A DNA stretch of 64,000 nucleotides from an uncultured Verrucomicrobia subdivision 3 bacterium (GTDB lineage Bacteria > Verrucomicrobiota > Verrucomicrobiia > Limisphaerales > UBA11358): positions 1-64,000 of the forward strand of contig CAIQWB010000149.1 in NCBI GenBank assembly GCA_903875465.1, given 5' to 3'. The notes below the pieces were generated by a model. That model did not search any database. It was given only the letters and a program-made list of their open reading frames with translations, and was not told the DNA's origin. How positions within the stretch are numbered: the first letter of the stretch is position 1; each line of letters starts with the position of its first letter. The position numbers were made by a program, and so were the translations under genes. Shown in pieces: positions 1-8,805 of this stretch.

Positions 1-219
1 CAAATACGGGGGGTGCAAGCTCGATTGCGTGATTACCAAACGCACCGCAATGCTTTGCCTTGATTCCAAATACGGGGGGTGCAAACTGGAATTAATCACC
101 CATCGTTTGAAGCTGTTGCTTTGCCTTGATTCCAAATACGGGGGGTGCAAACTGACCACGTCGGGCGTGATGGTGATGGTGCGGCTTTGCCTTGATTCCA
201 AATACGGGGGGTGCAAACT
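1..219 (+). CRISPR. CRISPR array (truncated by left window edge), type II-C associated; predicted crRNA strand is +
   Basis: Three full 36-bp repeats GCTTTGCCTTGATTCCAAATACGGGGGGTGCAAACT at 52-87, 118-153, 184-219; partial repeat 1-21 with one substitution (GCAAGCT vs GCAAACT). Three 30-bp spacers at 22-51, 88-117, 154-183. Adjacent to cas2-cas1-cas9. Strand inferred from the tracrRNA anti-repeat. Confidence 0.97.
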
Positions 220-269
220 CGGAGGGCGTAAGCCGCTGATTTTGCGCCCTTTGTGGGCAAAAAGCAGGG

Positions 270-605
270 TCACCAGAGCTGGATTTGCTCGGGCATATCC
301 TCGGCTTCCGCCTCCGTGGCCGGGGTGCCTTGGATGACAAAGGAGCGCTCCCATTGCGCCCGCGTCACGAAAATGGCGCGGATGCTGCCCTCCGGGGCGA
401 GATGCTTTTTGAGCCGGTCAATGTGCGTTTCCTGCCGGGCAAAGGTGACACAGGCCCGGGCATAAACGCTGAATTGGATCATTTGATAGCCGTCATCCAG
501 CAAATAATTGCGGAAGTCCGTCGCCGCTTTGCGCTGCTTCTTCGTGCCCACCGGCAGATCAAATGTCACCACGAGCCAGCCCATTTTGTATTTTTCGGTG
601 TCCAT
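270..605 (-). CDS. cas2: CRISPR-associated endoribonuclease Cas2
   Basis: 111 aa; MGWLVVTFDLPVGTKKQRKAATDFRNYLLDDGYQMIQFSVYARAC typical Cas2; adjacent to cas1 and array. Confidence 0.95.
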   Translation of the reverse strand: MDTEKYKMGWLVVTFDLPVGTKKQRKAATDFRNYLLDDGYQMIQFSVYARACVTFARQETHIDRLKKHLAPEGSIRAIFVTRAQWERSFVIQGTPATEAEAEDMPEQIQLW

Positions 606-1489
606 GGTTTGTAATAGCGCGGCTGGTTTTCCACCACCGCCCGGCGAAAACCCCGTACCACGCCCTCAATCACCCCTTGAATTTCCAGCGACAAATCCAG
701 GTAATCCACATGCTCCAGCGGAAACCCGGTGACCCATTTCCGGAATTCCTTGGAAATTTCCCAGTCTTTCCGGTCCGGATGCTGCCGCACCCACTGCACC
801 ACCCGCCAGTCCACACACGGGCGGAATGGCTCCATCAAATCATAGGCCAGCGGTGTGCTGCGCTCCCGGGCCACGTGGCCAATGCCAAAGGTGGGGTCCA
901 ACCCGATGCCAAAGAGCTTTTGCAGGATGGTGGAGAGCAGCACCGCATAGCCGTAATTGAGAAAATCATTCAAACCGCCCTTGGCCCGGTCCCGGGTAAA
1001 CTCATCGTCCTTGAGGGTGCGGCTGAATATTTGCCAGAAAAGCTTGGCGCAGATCGCCTCCTTGTGCGGCTTGCGGCCCAGCGCGGTGATCCGCAATTCC
1101 GCCACCGTGCGGTCATCCGGGGCAATGTGCTCGGCCAGCGCCAGTTGGTTGGCGCATTTGGCATCAATCGTCTTTTGCCACAAGTGCGCACGGACGCGGG
1201 GCGAGATGCTCAGCATGGCCCGCGAGAGCAGGGTGTCGGTGGACCGGTTGGCCGGCAGCACCAGGCTGACCGGCTTGAAAGATTCGCAAATGATCAGCGC
1301 CACCCCATGCTTGGCCGCCTCCAAAAACAAGTTGCTATGGATGGAAGCCGAGAAACTGGTGATAATAATGGAAGCGACGTCCTCCAGCGGCAGCTTCCTT
1401 TCGCCTTCCGCCGTTTTGCAGGTCAACTGGCCGTCTTTGCAACTCAACGAGCATTGTGGCGAATCTATGCTGACGATGTGGTAGGACAT
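566..1489 (-). CDS. cas1: Type II CRISPR-associated endonuclease Cas1
   Basis: 307 aa; order cas9-cas1-cas2; Cas1-like HGVALIICE and DLMEPFRPCVDWRV motifs; overlaps cas9 3' end and cas2 5' end. Confidence 0.95.
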   Translation of the reverse strand: MSYHIVSIDSPQCSLSCKDGQLTCKTAEGERKLPLEDVASIIITSFSASIHSNLFLEAAKHGVALIICESFKPVSLVLPANRSTDTLLSRAMLSISPRVRAHLWQKTIDAKCANQLALAEHIAPDDRTVAELRITALGRKPHKEAICAKLFWQIFSRTLKDDEFTRDRAKGGLNDFLNYGYAVLLSTILQKLFGIGLDPTFGIGHVARERSTPLAYDLMEPFRPCVDWRVVQWVRQHPDRKDWEISKEFRKWVTGFPLEHVDYLDLSLEIQGVIEGVVRGFRRAVVENQPRYYKPWTPKNTKWAGSW

Positions 1490-4400
1490 GATTCATCTGT
1501 CGCGGCAATTTTCAACTTACGAGGCCGCTTTTTTGATTCGGCAATTGCAATTCCACTGGAATTTATTCCCACCAAACTGGAGCCAAGAATTTCAAGGCCA
1601 TCTTCAAGTAATTTTGCAATGGGTGCATTGCCACGGTCCAGCTTGATCCGATCAGGCAATGCTAAATCCAGTGCCAGCCCATAGGCTTCGGTGCTCTTTG
1701 TGGAAAGCACTTTCCAGATACCCGCACGCGAACCATTTGGCACCCGGACTAACTGGCCATTGCGTAATACTCGTGGTTTTTTATTTTGGTTTAACTTTTT
1801 AAGTTCCTGTAACTTCGGCCAAACCTTGTGAAATGGTATTATGGTAGGTTGCGGATCAAGTGCCACCCCAAAATTATCAGGAATTATTAGCGCACTTTTA
1901 TTTATTGAGAGCTTGCCTAATCCTCCAACCGGGTGCAGGCCTAAAACTTTCCCGGGCTTTTCCCCAGTTATTTTTACCGGCCGGGAATTATCAGCCTGGC
2001 GGATGCGTTGCCGCAATATCACTTTATCATTTTGGATCTCCACCACCCGCCAGCTATTTTGCTCCACGCGCAAGCCTTCCATTTTGGCCGGGATATGCTG
2101 GACAACCCTTTTTTCTGCCAGTCGTTGGCGGATTTGTTCTTTTAGCCGGTTGTCCAAGTCGCGCATTTCAAATCGGTTTTCCAATCCAAAACCAAAAATA
2201 CCCAAGGCCATTAATTCGCGCTTTTCGCCTTCATTCGGATTGCGCTTCACGATGAGTTCCCATGCCCGGCCGTAATTCGGTATAAAATGTGAGGCGAGTC
2301 CCAGCACGCAGGCATCCAGGGCATGGTGCAAATGAGTGATGTCCCGAATTTCGGTTTTGGTTTTAACCTCCCCCTGCTCATTAAGCACTTGCGGATTGGC
2401 CAGGCTGAGGCAGCCCAGCAATTTCCACGCTTTGCGAACCGTCCCCGTAACCGAGCCTGGTAGCGAGACGATGACTGGTTGGTTTTCGAGACCGATAAAT
2501 TCCTTACGTAAGGCCAGGGCCCCCAGTCGCACGAGTTGCGATGTGGTGGTCAAATCACGCGGCGTAAAGTCTTTCTCTTCGTAATTGGGCAACAGCAGCA
2601 AGTCTTTCCGCTTTTTTTTACGGCGCTTGTCATCATCATGCCCTTTGAAAGATTCCAAGCCTTCGACCAATTGTTTGTAGCGCGTAATGCTCAGAATTGA
2701 GAGATTGGGCAAATCAGGAACCGGCTTGCCTTGCTCGTCGCTCACAAATTGCCATGCCGTGCGCTTGCCTTTCCATTTGTTTACGGCCGAAAAAGTTATC
2801 ACCAATGAATCCAATGCATCGGATGCCCTTTCGGAACGGGGGACAATATGGTCTTTATCAACGTGCCTGGTTACCAGGTCTATGGGTTCAAATCGCTGAC
2901 TCGTATAAGGGCACATCCAGCCAAGGTCGTCCGCCACCCGCGCTTTACGAATTAATCCGGCTGAGATATGGGTTCCCTGTTGCCGAAGAACCTTCATCAA
3001 GGATTCGTCCTTTTCCAAGGCCGCCTCCACATGGTGATGGTTGGCAATGCGCAACCCCATATCTTGGGCCTTTTCCTTGGCAGTTTTTCCCGACATATCG
3101 CGCAAATCGCGATTCACCTCAATGGTGAGCCGGGCAATCCGGGATTTATCCCCGTCGGCATATTCCTTGATCATGTCGCGCAACAAACGTTCCAGAATCA
3201 ACAGGCGATGCCGCACCAAATGATTGTTGGTTTGCTGGGCAATATCTTTCTGCAACTGGGCCTGCCGCATTTGGTCGGTGATAAACAGAACGCCGCCCTC
3301 TTCCTTGGGATGCTTGCCCGCCATGACTTCTTCAAAGGCAGTTTTGAGGATGTGCCGGGCGTAGGCCGCGCGCTGGGGTAATTTACGAATAAAATACGGC
3401 TTGTTGAGTAAGTCCTCGCGGGAGCTTTGCTTGTCCTTCTTGCGTCCCTTGGTATTTACTAGGTCCAGTTGCCGCGTCACTTCGGCATCGAATGCCGTGG
3501 TCTCTGTGCCAAGCTGGCCGCGCCATTTGGCGAGGGTAATGCTCTTGCCGCGCCGCCACTGGCCCCGGGTTCGCTGCTTCACTGGTTCGGGCAGCAACGG
3601 CCAGAAGGATTTCAAATCGGCGGACATTGCCAGCTTTTGGACCGGATCAAGCAATAGTGCCTCTTGCGCATCGGGATGCAGGAGCATGGTTTCCAAATTG
3701 TCCCGAATGGCACTCGTAATCTGGCGCACTTGCTTTTTAAATTCCCCCGCTCCCATGCCGCCTTGCTGTCGCATGAGTTGGTCGAGCTGTTGCCTTTCTT
3801 GGGCGGTCAATGGGGATAAGTCCTTTTCCCCGAACCGGGCCACCCGGATGTTTGCCAGTTGCATTCCCCATCGGAAATTAAGGAATTCCGGACAATTTCG
3901 CGATGGTACTTTTTCTCCACTGATCGGGCACTTGGAAATAATGCGGTTGTCAAATCGTGGCACCAATTGGCCAAACAGCAAAGCACCTTGATAACGCCTG
4001 GGCAATTTCAAACCGGGACAAGGTATGGCCTGCCAGGCAGTGGCATCCTGATTGTCGCGCCCAATCAAGATGCGTTCCAGCAATTCATCCACCTGAGCTA
4101 GCTTGCCAAAGTGCGCGCGGAGGATACGCCGAACTTCGTTTTCCACCGCCGCCCTTGGAAATGCGGCATTTTGACCCTTGGGGCGCTTGTCGCCCGGCAG
4201 GTGGCAGGATTTCTTGCTGCCTAGCGGATCCAGCCCGGAAATGGCGCAAAAAGTTTCCGCCATCGTGGCCACGCGATACTGGTTCATCAAATTGCGGGCA
4301 TTCTCCAGCTTTTCGGTATCCTCCGCCTCGGCTTCGGCCTCCACCGCGCTCCAGCGGCGATTACCATCATAACCGCGATTATGGGCATACCAGCGCAACA

Positions 4401-4800
4401 CATCCCAGAGTTCCCGCCAGGCCAGCAACTTGCCGCCACGCAACACCCGGGCGGCCAGTAACCAGGGCCAGGCACAGCCGGGCAAATCCAGTTCTTGCTG
4501 CCTCAAGACGCCCAGATGTGCCAGCAAAGTTTTCATACGGGCGATGCGCTGCCGGGTGCTGCGAATGTGCCGCCGCTGGCGCCGGTACCCGCGCCGCGCA
4601 CTGGCCAGACAATCATCCGCCCGAAATGTCACCACCCCGCAGCCAAGGATGTTGATCGAAAGATTTCCTGAAGGGGAGGCACCCGGGATGGCCGTTTGCA
4701 AAACCGCCCACCCGATGGAACTGTGGCCGACGTCAAAGGCGAATTGCAAATCTGCGGGGGTCAGTTGTGTTTGCGTGAGAATTTTATCCTTGCCACTCAT
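1465..4800 (-). CDS. cas9: Type II-C CRISPR RNA-guided endonuclease Cas9 (1111 aa)
   Basis: RuvC-I FAFDVGHSSIGWAVL; Arg-rich bridge helix CLASARRGYRRQRRHIRSTRQRIARMK; RuvC-II ARLTIEVNRDLRD; HNH VDKDHIVPRSERASDALDSLVITFSAVNKWKGKRTAWQF; RuvC-III HHALDACVLGLASHF. No csn2 or cas4 nearby. Confidence 0.97.
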   Translation of the reverse strand: MSGKDKILTQTQLTPADLQFAFDVGHSSIGWAVLQTAIPGASPSGNLSINILGCGVVTFRADDCLASARRGYRRQRRHIRSTRQRIARMKTLLAHLGVLRQQELDLPGCAWPWLLAARVLRGGKLLAWRELWDVLRWYAHNRGYDGNRRWSAVEAEAEAEDTEKLENARNLMNQYRVATMAETFCAISGLDPLGSKKSCHLPGDKRPKGQNAAFPRAAVENEVRRILRAHFGKLAQVDELLERILIGRDNQDATAWQAIPCPGLKLPRRYQGALLFGQLVPRFDNRIISKCPISGEKVPSRNCPEFLNFRWGMQLANIRVARFGEKDLSPLTAQERQQLDQLMRQQGGMGAGEFKKQVRQITSAIRDNLETMLLHPDAQEALLLDPVQKLAMSADLKSFWPLLPEPVKQRTRGQWRRGKSITLAKWRGQLGTETTAFDAEVTRQLDLVNTKGRKKDKQSSREDLLNKPYFIRKLPQRAAYARHILKTAFEEVMAGKHPKEEGGVLFITDQMRQAQLQKDIAQQTNNHLVRHRLLILERLLRDMIKEYADGDKSRIARLTIEVNRDLRDMSGKTAKEKAQDMGLRIANHHHVEAALEKDESLMKVLRQQGTHISAGLIRKARVADDLGWMCPYTSQRFEPIDLVTRHVDKDHIVPRSERASDALDSLVITFSAVNKWKGKRTAWQFVSDEQGKPVPDLPNLSILSITRYKQLVEGLESFKGHDDDKRRKKKRKDLLLLPNYEEKDFTPRDLTTTSQLVRLGALALRKEFIGLENQPVIVSLPGSVTGTVRKAWKLLGCLSLANPQVLNEQGEVKTKTEIRDITHLHHALDACVLGLASHFIPNYGRAWELIVKRNPNEGEKRELMALGIFGFGLENRFEMRDLDNRLKEQIRQRLAEKRVVQHIPAKMEGLRVEQNSWRVVEIQNDKVILRQRIRQADNSRPVKITGEKPGKVLGLHPVGGLGKLSINKSALIIPDNFGVALDPQPTIIPFHKVWPKLQELKKLNQNKKPRVLRNGQLVRVPNGSRAGIWKVLSTKSTEAYGLALDLALPDRIKLDRGNAPIAKLLEDGLEILGSSLVGINSSGIAIAESKKRPRKLKIAATDESCPTTSSA

Positions 4801-4819
4801 AGAATTAAGATGATATGTC
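4790..4819 (+). promoter_or_regulatory. Candidate promoter for tracrRNA
   Basis: TTGCCA (4790-4795) - 18 nt - TATGTC (4814-4819), placing a TSS near 4826 just before the anti-repeat. Confidence 0.4.
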
Positions 4820-4825
4820 TCACAA

Positions 4826-4953
4826 GTCTAAATTGGAATCAAGACAAAGTTAGATAACGCAAACCGTGCCTCTGTGCGCCATGCGTACACGCCGCGTTAA
4901 AAAGCGTTTCTTAATCTCCCGGTCAGGGTCAAACCTGGCCGGGCGTTTTGTTT
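4826..4953 (+). ncRNA. Candidate tracrRNA
   Basis: Anti-repeat AATTGGAATCAAGACAAAG (about 4831-4849) matches reverse complement of the repeat (ATTTGGAATCAAGGCAAAGC) with few mismatches; followed by AACGC/GCGTT stem (4856-4860 with 4894-4898) and terminator hairpin CCCGGTCAGG-GTCAAA-CCTGGCCGGG then CGTTTTGTTT. 5' end is estimated. Confidence 0.85.
4918..4953 (+). terminator. Rho-independent terminator of tracrRNA
   Basis: 10-bp stem (one G-U wobble) 4918-4927 / 4934-4943 followed by CGTTTTGTTT. Confidence 0.85.
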
Positions 4954-5430
4954 AGTAAATGGATCCCCTCTTTGCAGACTGGCCCCTTGCCCCCGGCAGT
5001 TGGTAATGACTCGCCAATTGAAATGTGGTGCTTGGATATCCTCTCCGCTTTGACCCTTTTACTGTACCCCAGCGGTACTCCGGCAGTTATGAGAAAGGCC
5101 GGCGCAAACATTAATCAAACTGAATAGAACCAATTAACTAAATTTAAAAACTAATAATCCTAGCTAACCGGCCATGTCCCTGGGGCCACCAGTGCCATTG
5201 GGCTAAACCCCCTCATTCCGCCCCCCCATACCCCCTGGCCAGGGTTGGCAGGGTAGTATCACCCTCAATAAACGGCCTATTTAATAATCTTTAATGCTAA
5301 TTAATGATTTTGCACTTTCACCTCCTCACAATGAAAGCCATGACTTAAAACCATGCCGGTGCTGAGTCTCCCCAAGTCATGGCGGCGCCGGTTATTTGGA
5401 AGCCAGGCAGGCCGGAGTAGCCAATGGCAA

Positions 5431-5463
5431 AAGTGGCGGGTGAGGAGATCTCACCCGCCACTT
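5431..5463 (-). terminator. Rho-independent terminator downstream of GH2 gene
   Basis: Perfect 14-bp stem AAGTGGCGGGTGAG-GAGAT-CTCACCCGCCACTT; minus strand continues into TTTTGCC. Confidence 0.8.
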
Positions 5464-5497
5464 GGGGGGTCACGGCAAAACCACGGGGGCGGACGAG

Positions 5498-8416
5498 TTA
5501 GGGCACGCTGGGGCGGGCGGTGGCGGGCTGGGTGGTGATGGTGGCGGTGGCCGGGGTCAGGCCATCGACGCTGGCGGTGAGTTTGATTTCGCCGGCGGTC
5601 CGGGTGGATTGCACGATGACCTGGGCCAGCCCATTGAAGGTGCTGCGGGACCAGGCGAGTTTGACGGGCTGGCCGGTGAGTTCCAGGGTGACATTGGGGT
5701 TGAGGCCGCCGGAGCCGCCGGCGTTGGACACGCCGACGGTGATCAGGTTATCGCCCACGTGCAGGGCGGATTTGACTTCATAGGCGGGCTGCGCGGCCCA
5801 GTCCGTGGATTCACCGACCAATTGCTGGTTCACGAAGATCCAGCCGTGGTCGTCGATGCCGCCAAACACGAGTTGCAGGCTGGTGCCGGCGAGGTCGGCG
5901 GCGGTGACGGTGACGTGGGCGCGGTAGATGGCGGTCTGCCCCTCGCGCAAGACCTGGCTGCCGGTGTCGCCATCGGTCTTGGGCTTGATATGGTTCCAGG
6001 CGGAATCGTCCACGTCGTTGCCGTATTCGGGGGCAAGCTCCCCTTTTGCCGGCACGGCGGCGAGTTTCCAGCGCCAGTCGCTGACGGCGATGGTTTGGCA
6101 GGGGGTCTGGGCCACGTAGGTGTCGGGTTCGTGGCAGCTGGGATCGCCATTGCCCACGCCGAGGATGGCACCGGCGCCGGTGACCTCGAAGTGCACGGGG
6201 TTGCCCGCCGTGGGAACGACGCGGCCCTGGGCATCGGTGACGGAGACGGTGAAGACGCTGACATCCTCGCCATCGGCATTGAGCGTGGAACGGTCCGGCA
6301 CGAGTTGCACCACGGCGGGTTCGCCGGTGGTTTCCACCTTGGACTCAGTGACCACCTGGCCGTGGCGGTAGCCCCTGGCACTCAGGGTCCCGGGGGCGTA
6401 TTTGACCTGCCAGGTCAATTTGGAATTGGGTTTCAACGACTGCCGGCCCTGCGATGCGCCATTCAGGAAGAGTTCGACTTCCTCGCAATTGCTGAGGGCG
6501 TCCACCCGGACTGTCTGGCCGGTTTTGCCGGGCCAGTTCCAATGGGGCAGCAGATGGAGGACGGTATTGGTGGTCCACCAGGCTTGGTAATAATAGAAGT
6601 TGTCCTTGGGGAAGCCGCAGACATCAAGGACGCCGAAGTGGGAGTTGATGCAGGGCCAGTTATAGGGGGTGGGTTCGCCGCGATAATCGAAACCGGTCCA
6701 GACAAACCCGCCGCTCAGCCAGGGGCGGTCGGCAAAATAACTCCACCAACGCTCGGTGGTGGTGGCCCAGGAGGGGGCGTTGTCGTCGTAAGCGCTGACG
6801 TAACCGCGCTCGGGATCGTTGGCATAAATGCCGCGGGTGCAAACGGTGCTGGCCTGTTCGGTGCCGACATTGGGCTGGCCGGGATGCCCGGCATGGTAGC
6901 GGTCCATGTCGCCGCCGACGTGGTAATTCCAGCCGCGGACTTGAATGACGCCATTGACGCCGGCAAACGTGTCGCCTTCGGGGGCGGCGTAGGTCATGGG
7001 CCGGGTGGGGTCCAACTGGCGGACGAGGCGTTGCATGGTGGTGGCCACATTGGCGCCCTGCGGGGTGTCCTGCGTGTAAAACTCCTCATTGGCAATGCTC
7101 CAGATGGCCACGCTGGCATGGTTGCGGTCGCGGCGGATTTGCAATTCCCAGCGGCGGAGATTTTCGGGGTCGCTGCCGAGCAGGCGGCTCTCATCCATGA
7201 TGAGCATGCCGAGGTGGTCGCAGGCAGTGAGGAGTTCGGGGGTGGGCGGATTGTGCGAGGTGCGGATGGCATTGCACCCGAACTCTTTTAATTTGGCCAC
7301 GCGGAAATATTGGAGTGCATCCGGCAGCGCGGCCCCGACACCGGCCATGTCCTGGTGGTTGCAGGTGCCTTGCAAGACGTAATGCCGGCCATTCAGCAGA
7401 AAGCCGTTGGTGGCATCAAAGGCAAAAGTGCGGATGCCGAACTCGGTGGTCTGCCGGTCCACCACCTGGCCATCGACCGTGACGGTGGTGATGAGTTGAT
7501 AGAGTTTCGGGGATTCGGGCGACCAGAGTTCGGGGGCGGCCACGGCAAACGTGCCAGCGGCCGTGACCGGGGCCAAATTACCTTTATCCAAAGTCGAAGG
7601 CACGGGGAGGTGATTCACTCCCTGGAAAGCATTCTCCACGGCATTGGTCTCGCCCCGGGGAGAAACGAGCTGGTAGCTGACGACGGCATCGGCGGTGGTG
7701 GCGCTGGCATTGACGAGGTCGGCCGAAACATGAATGGTGGCGGGGCCGGTGGGCACATTGTCGTTGAACTGGCTGTAAGCGAACACGCCATCGGGGGCGA
7801 TGGCCACGGGCGCGGTTTTATCCAGCCACACATGGCGGTAAATGCCGGCGCCCTCGTAAAACCAGCCCTCAAATTTGCTGGCGTCCACTTTCACGCTCAC
7901 GGTGTTATGGCCGCCAAAATGGGCGATGTCGGTAATATCGGCGCGGAAGGGGTAGTAGCCGCTTTCATTGCGGGCCACGATCCAGCCATTAACCCAGACG
8001 GTGGTGTCGCGAAAGGCGCCGTCAAATTGCAGCCAGATGCGCTTGCCGGCATCCGTGGCGGGGAGATCAAAGGTGCGACGGTACCAGCCGACATTGTTTT
8101 TGGCGAAGCCGGGGCCGACGGGTTTGAAACCGTGGCTGCCGTCGGCGGAAGAATCGAAGGGCAGTTCGATGGCCCAGTCGTGGGGCAGATTGAGGCCGCG
8201 CCAGGAGGAGTCGCTGAATTTTTCGCCGGCGGGGCCGTCGCTGGAGCCGGCTTTGTCCAGATGCAGGGCATTGGGCCAGTCATCGCCGAGGTGAAATTTC
8301 CAATTGGCATCCAGCGAAAGATGCTCGCGGGGGGCGTCGGCGGAGGCGCGGGTGAGGCCGGCCAGTAAAGCGGCGAGCACGGTTAACCGGAGGGCGCAGG
8401 CACGAATCAATTTCAT
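5498..8416 (-). CDS. Glycoside hydrolase family 2 beta-galactosidase-like, secreted
   Basis: 972 aa; signal peptide; LSLDANWKFHLGDDWPNA, LNLPHDWAIELPF, VGWYRRTFDLP, AIRTSHNPPTPELLTACDHLGMLIMDE, SIANEEF typical of GH2. Confidence 0.92.
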   Translation of the reverse strand: MKLIRACALRLTVLAALLAGLTRASADAPREHLSLDANWKFHLGDDWPNALHLDKAGSSDGPAGEKFSDSSWRGLNLPHDWAIELPFDSSADGSHGFKPVGPGFAKNNVGWYRRTFDLPATDAGKRIWLQFDGAFRDTTVWVNGWIVARNESGYYPFRADITDIAHFGGHNTVSVKVDASKFEGWFYEGAGIYRHVWLDKTAPVAIAPDGVFAYSQFNDNVPTGPATIHVSADLVNASATTADAVVSYQLVSPRGETNAVENAFQGVNHLPVPSTLDKGNLAPVTAAGTFAVAAPELWSPESPKLYQLITTVTVDGQVVDRQTTEFGIRTFAFDATNGFLLNGRHYVLQGTCNHQDMAGVGAALPDALQYFRVAKLKEFGCNAIRTSHNPPTPELLTACDHLGMLIMDESRLLGSDPENLRRWELQIRRDRNHASVAIWSIANEEFYTQDTPQGANVATTMQRLVRQLDPTRPMTYAAPEGDTFAGVNGVIQVRGWNYHVGGDMDRYHAGHPGQPNVGTEQASTVCTRGIYANDPERGYVSAYDDNAPSWATTTERWWSYFADRPWLSGGFVWTGFDYRGEPTPYNWPCINSHFGVLDVCGFPKDNFYYYQAWWTTNTVLHLLPHWNWPGKTGQTVRVDALSNCEEVELFLNGASQGRQSLKPNSKLTWQVKYAPGTLSARGYRHGQVVTESKVETTGEPAVVQLVPDRSTLNADGEDVSVFTVSVTDAQGRVVPTAGNPVHFEVTGAGAILGVGNGDPSCHEPDTYVAQTPCQTIAVSDWRWKLAAVPAKGELAPEYGNDVDDSAWNHIKPKTDGDTGSQVLREGQTAIYRAHVTVTAADLAGTSLQLVFGGIDDHGWIFVNQQLVGESTDWAAQPAYEVKSALHVGDNLITVGVSNAGGSGGLNPNVTLELTGQPVKLAWSRSTFNGLAQVIVQSTRTAGEIKLTASVDGLTPATATITTQPATARPSVP

Positions 8417-8497
8417 GAGGGTAATTTGGGCATCCGGGCGGCGGGAGGCAATGCCATTTGCGGGATTAGGCGCAGAAAATTTGCGCTGGATTTAAGA

Positions 8498-8525
8498 TTG
8501 ACACCCCCCGGGGTTCGGGTAGAGT
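8498..8525 (+). promoter_or_regulatory. Candidate sigma70-type promoter of rpsT
   Basis: TTGACA (8498-8503) - 16 nt - TAGAGT (8520-8525), 25 nt upstream of rpsT ATG. Confidence 0.6.
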
Positions 8526-8550
8526 TATCACCCTTTTACTTAAATTAATT

Positions 8551-8805
8551 ATGCCGAATACGAAGTCAGCCGAACGTCGCATGCGGGGCAGTGCCCGCAA
8601 AGAGCAGCACAACCGCAGCATCAAGTCCAACTTGCGCCGCGTGGAAAAGAATTTTCGCACCCTCGTTGCCGCAGGCAAGAAGGACGAAGCCGCCAAGCTG
8701 CTGCCCAGCGTGCACTCCACCCTGGACAAGGCCGTGAAATCCGGCGTGGTCCCCCGTCCGACGGTCAATCGCAAGAAGTCCCGTCTGGCCGCTTCGTTGA
8801 ACTGA
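8551..8805 (+). CDS. rpsT: 30S ribosomal protein S20
   Basis: 84 aa MPNTKSAERRMRGSARKEQHNRSIKSNLRR...HKxxxxRKKSRLA-like S20 signature. Confidence 0.95.
   Translation: MPNTKSAERRMRGSARKEQHNRSIKSNLRRVEKNFRTLVAAGKKDEAAKLLPSVHSTLDKAVKSGVVPRPTVNRKKSRLAASLN

Noticed and set aside
223-250. AGGGCG / CGCCCT inverted repeat after the last CRISPR repeat, possible array terminator
   Set aside because: Only 6 bp with a 16-nt loop and no good U-run; too weak to call.
29-337. 102-aa ORF with repeated LCLDSKYGGCKL
   Set aside because: Translation through the CRISPR repeats, not a repeat protein.
563-1684. 373-aa plus-strand ORF over cas1
   Set aside because: Antisense to cas1/cas9 whose motifs are clear.
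4929-5111. 60-aa minus-strand ORF upstream of cas9
   Set aside because: Overlaps tracrRNA terminator, no motif, no ribosome-binding evidence.
5337-5383. GCCATGACTT / AAGTCATGGC inverted repeat in cas-GH2 intergenic region
   Set aside because: Real 10-bp match but long loop, no associated signal; could be chance.
5462-7291. 609-aa plus-strand ORF
   Set aside because: Antisense shadow of the GH2 gene; Gly/Ala/Asp-rich composition typical of high-GC antisense frames and no family motif.
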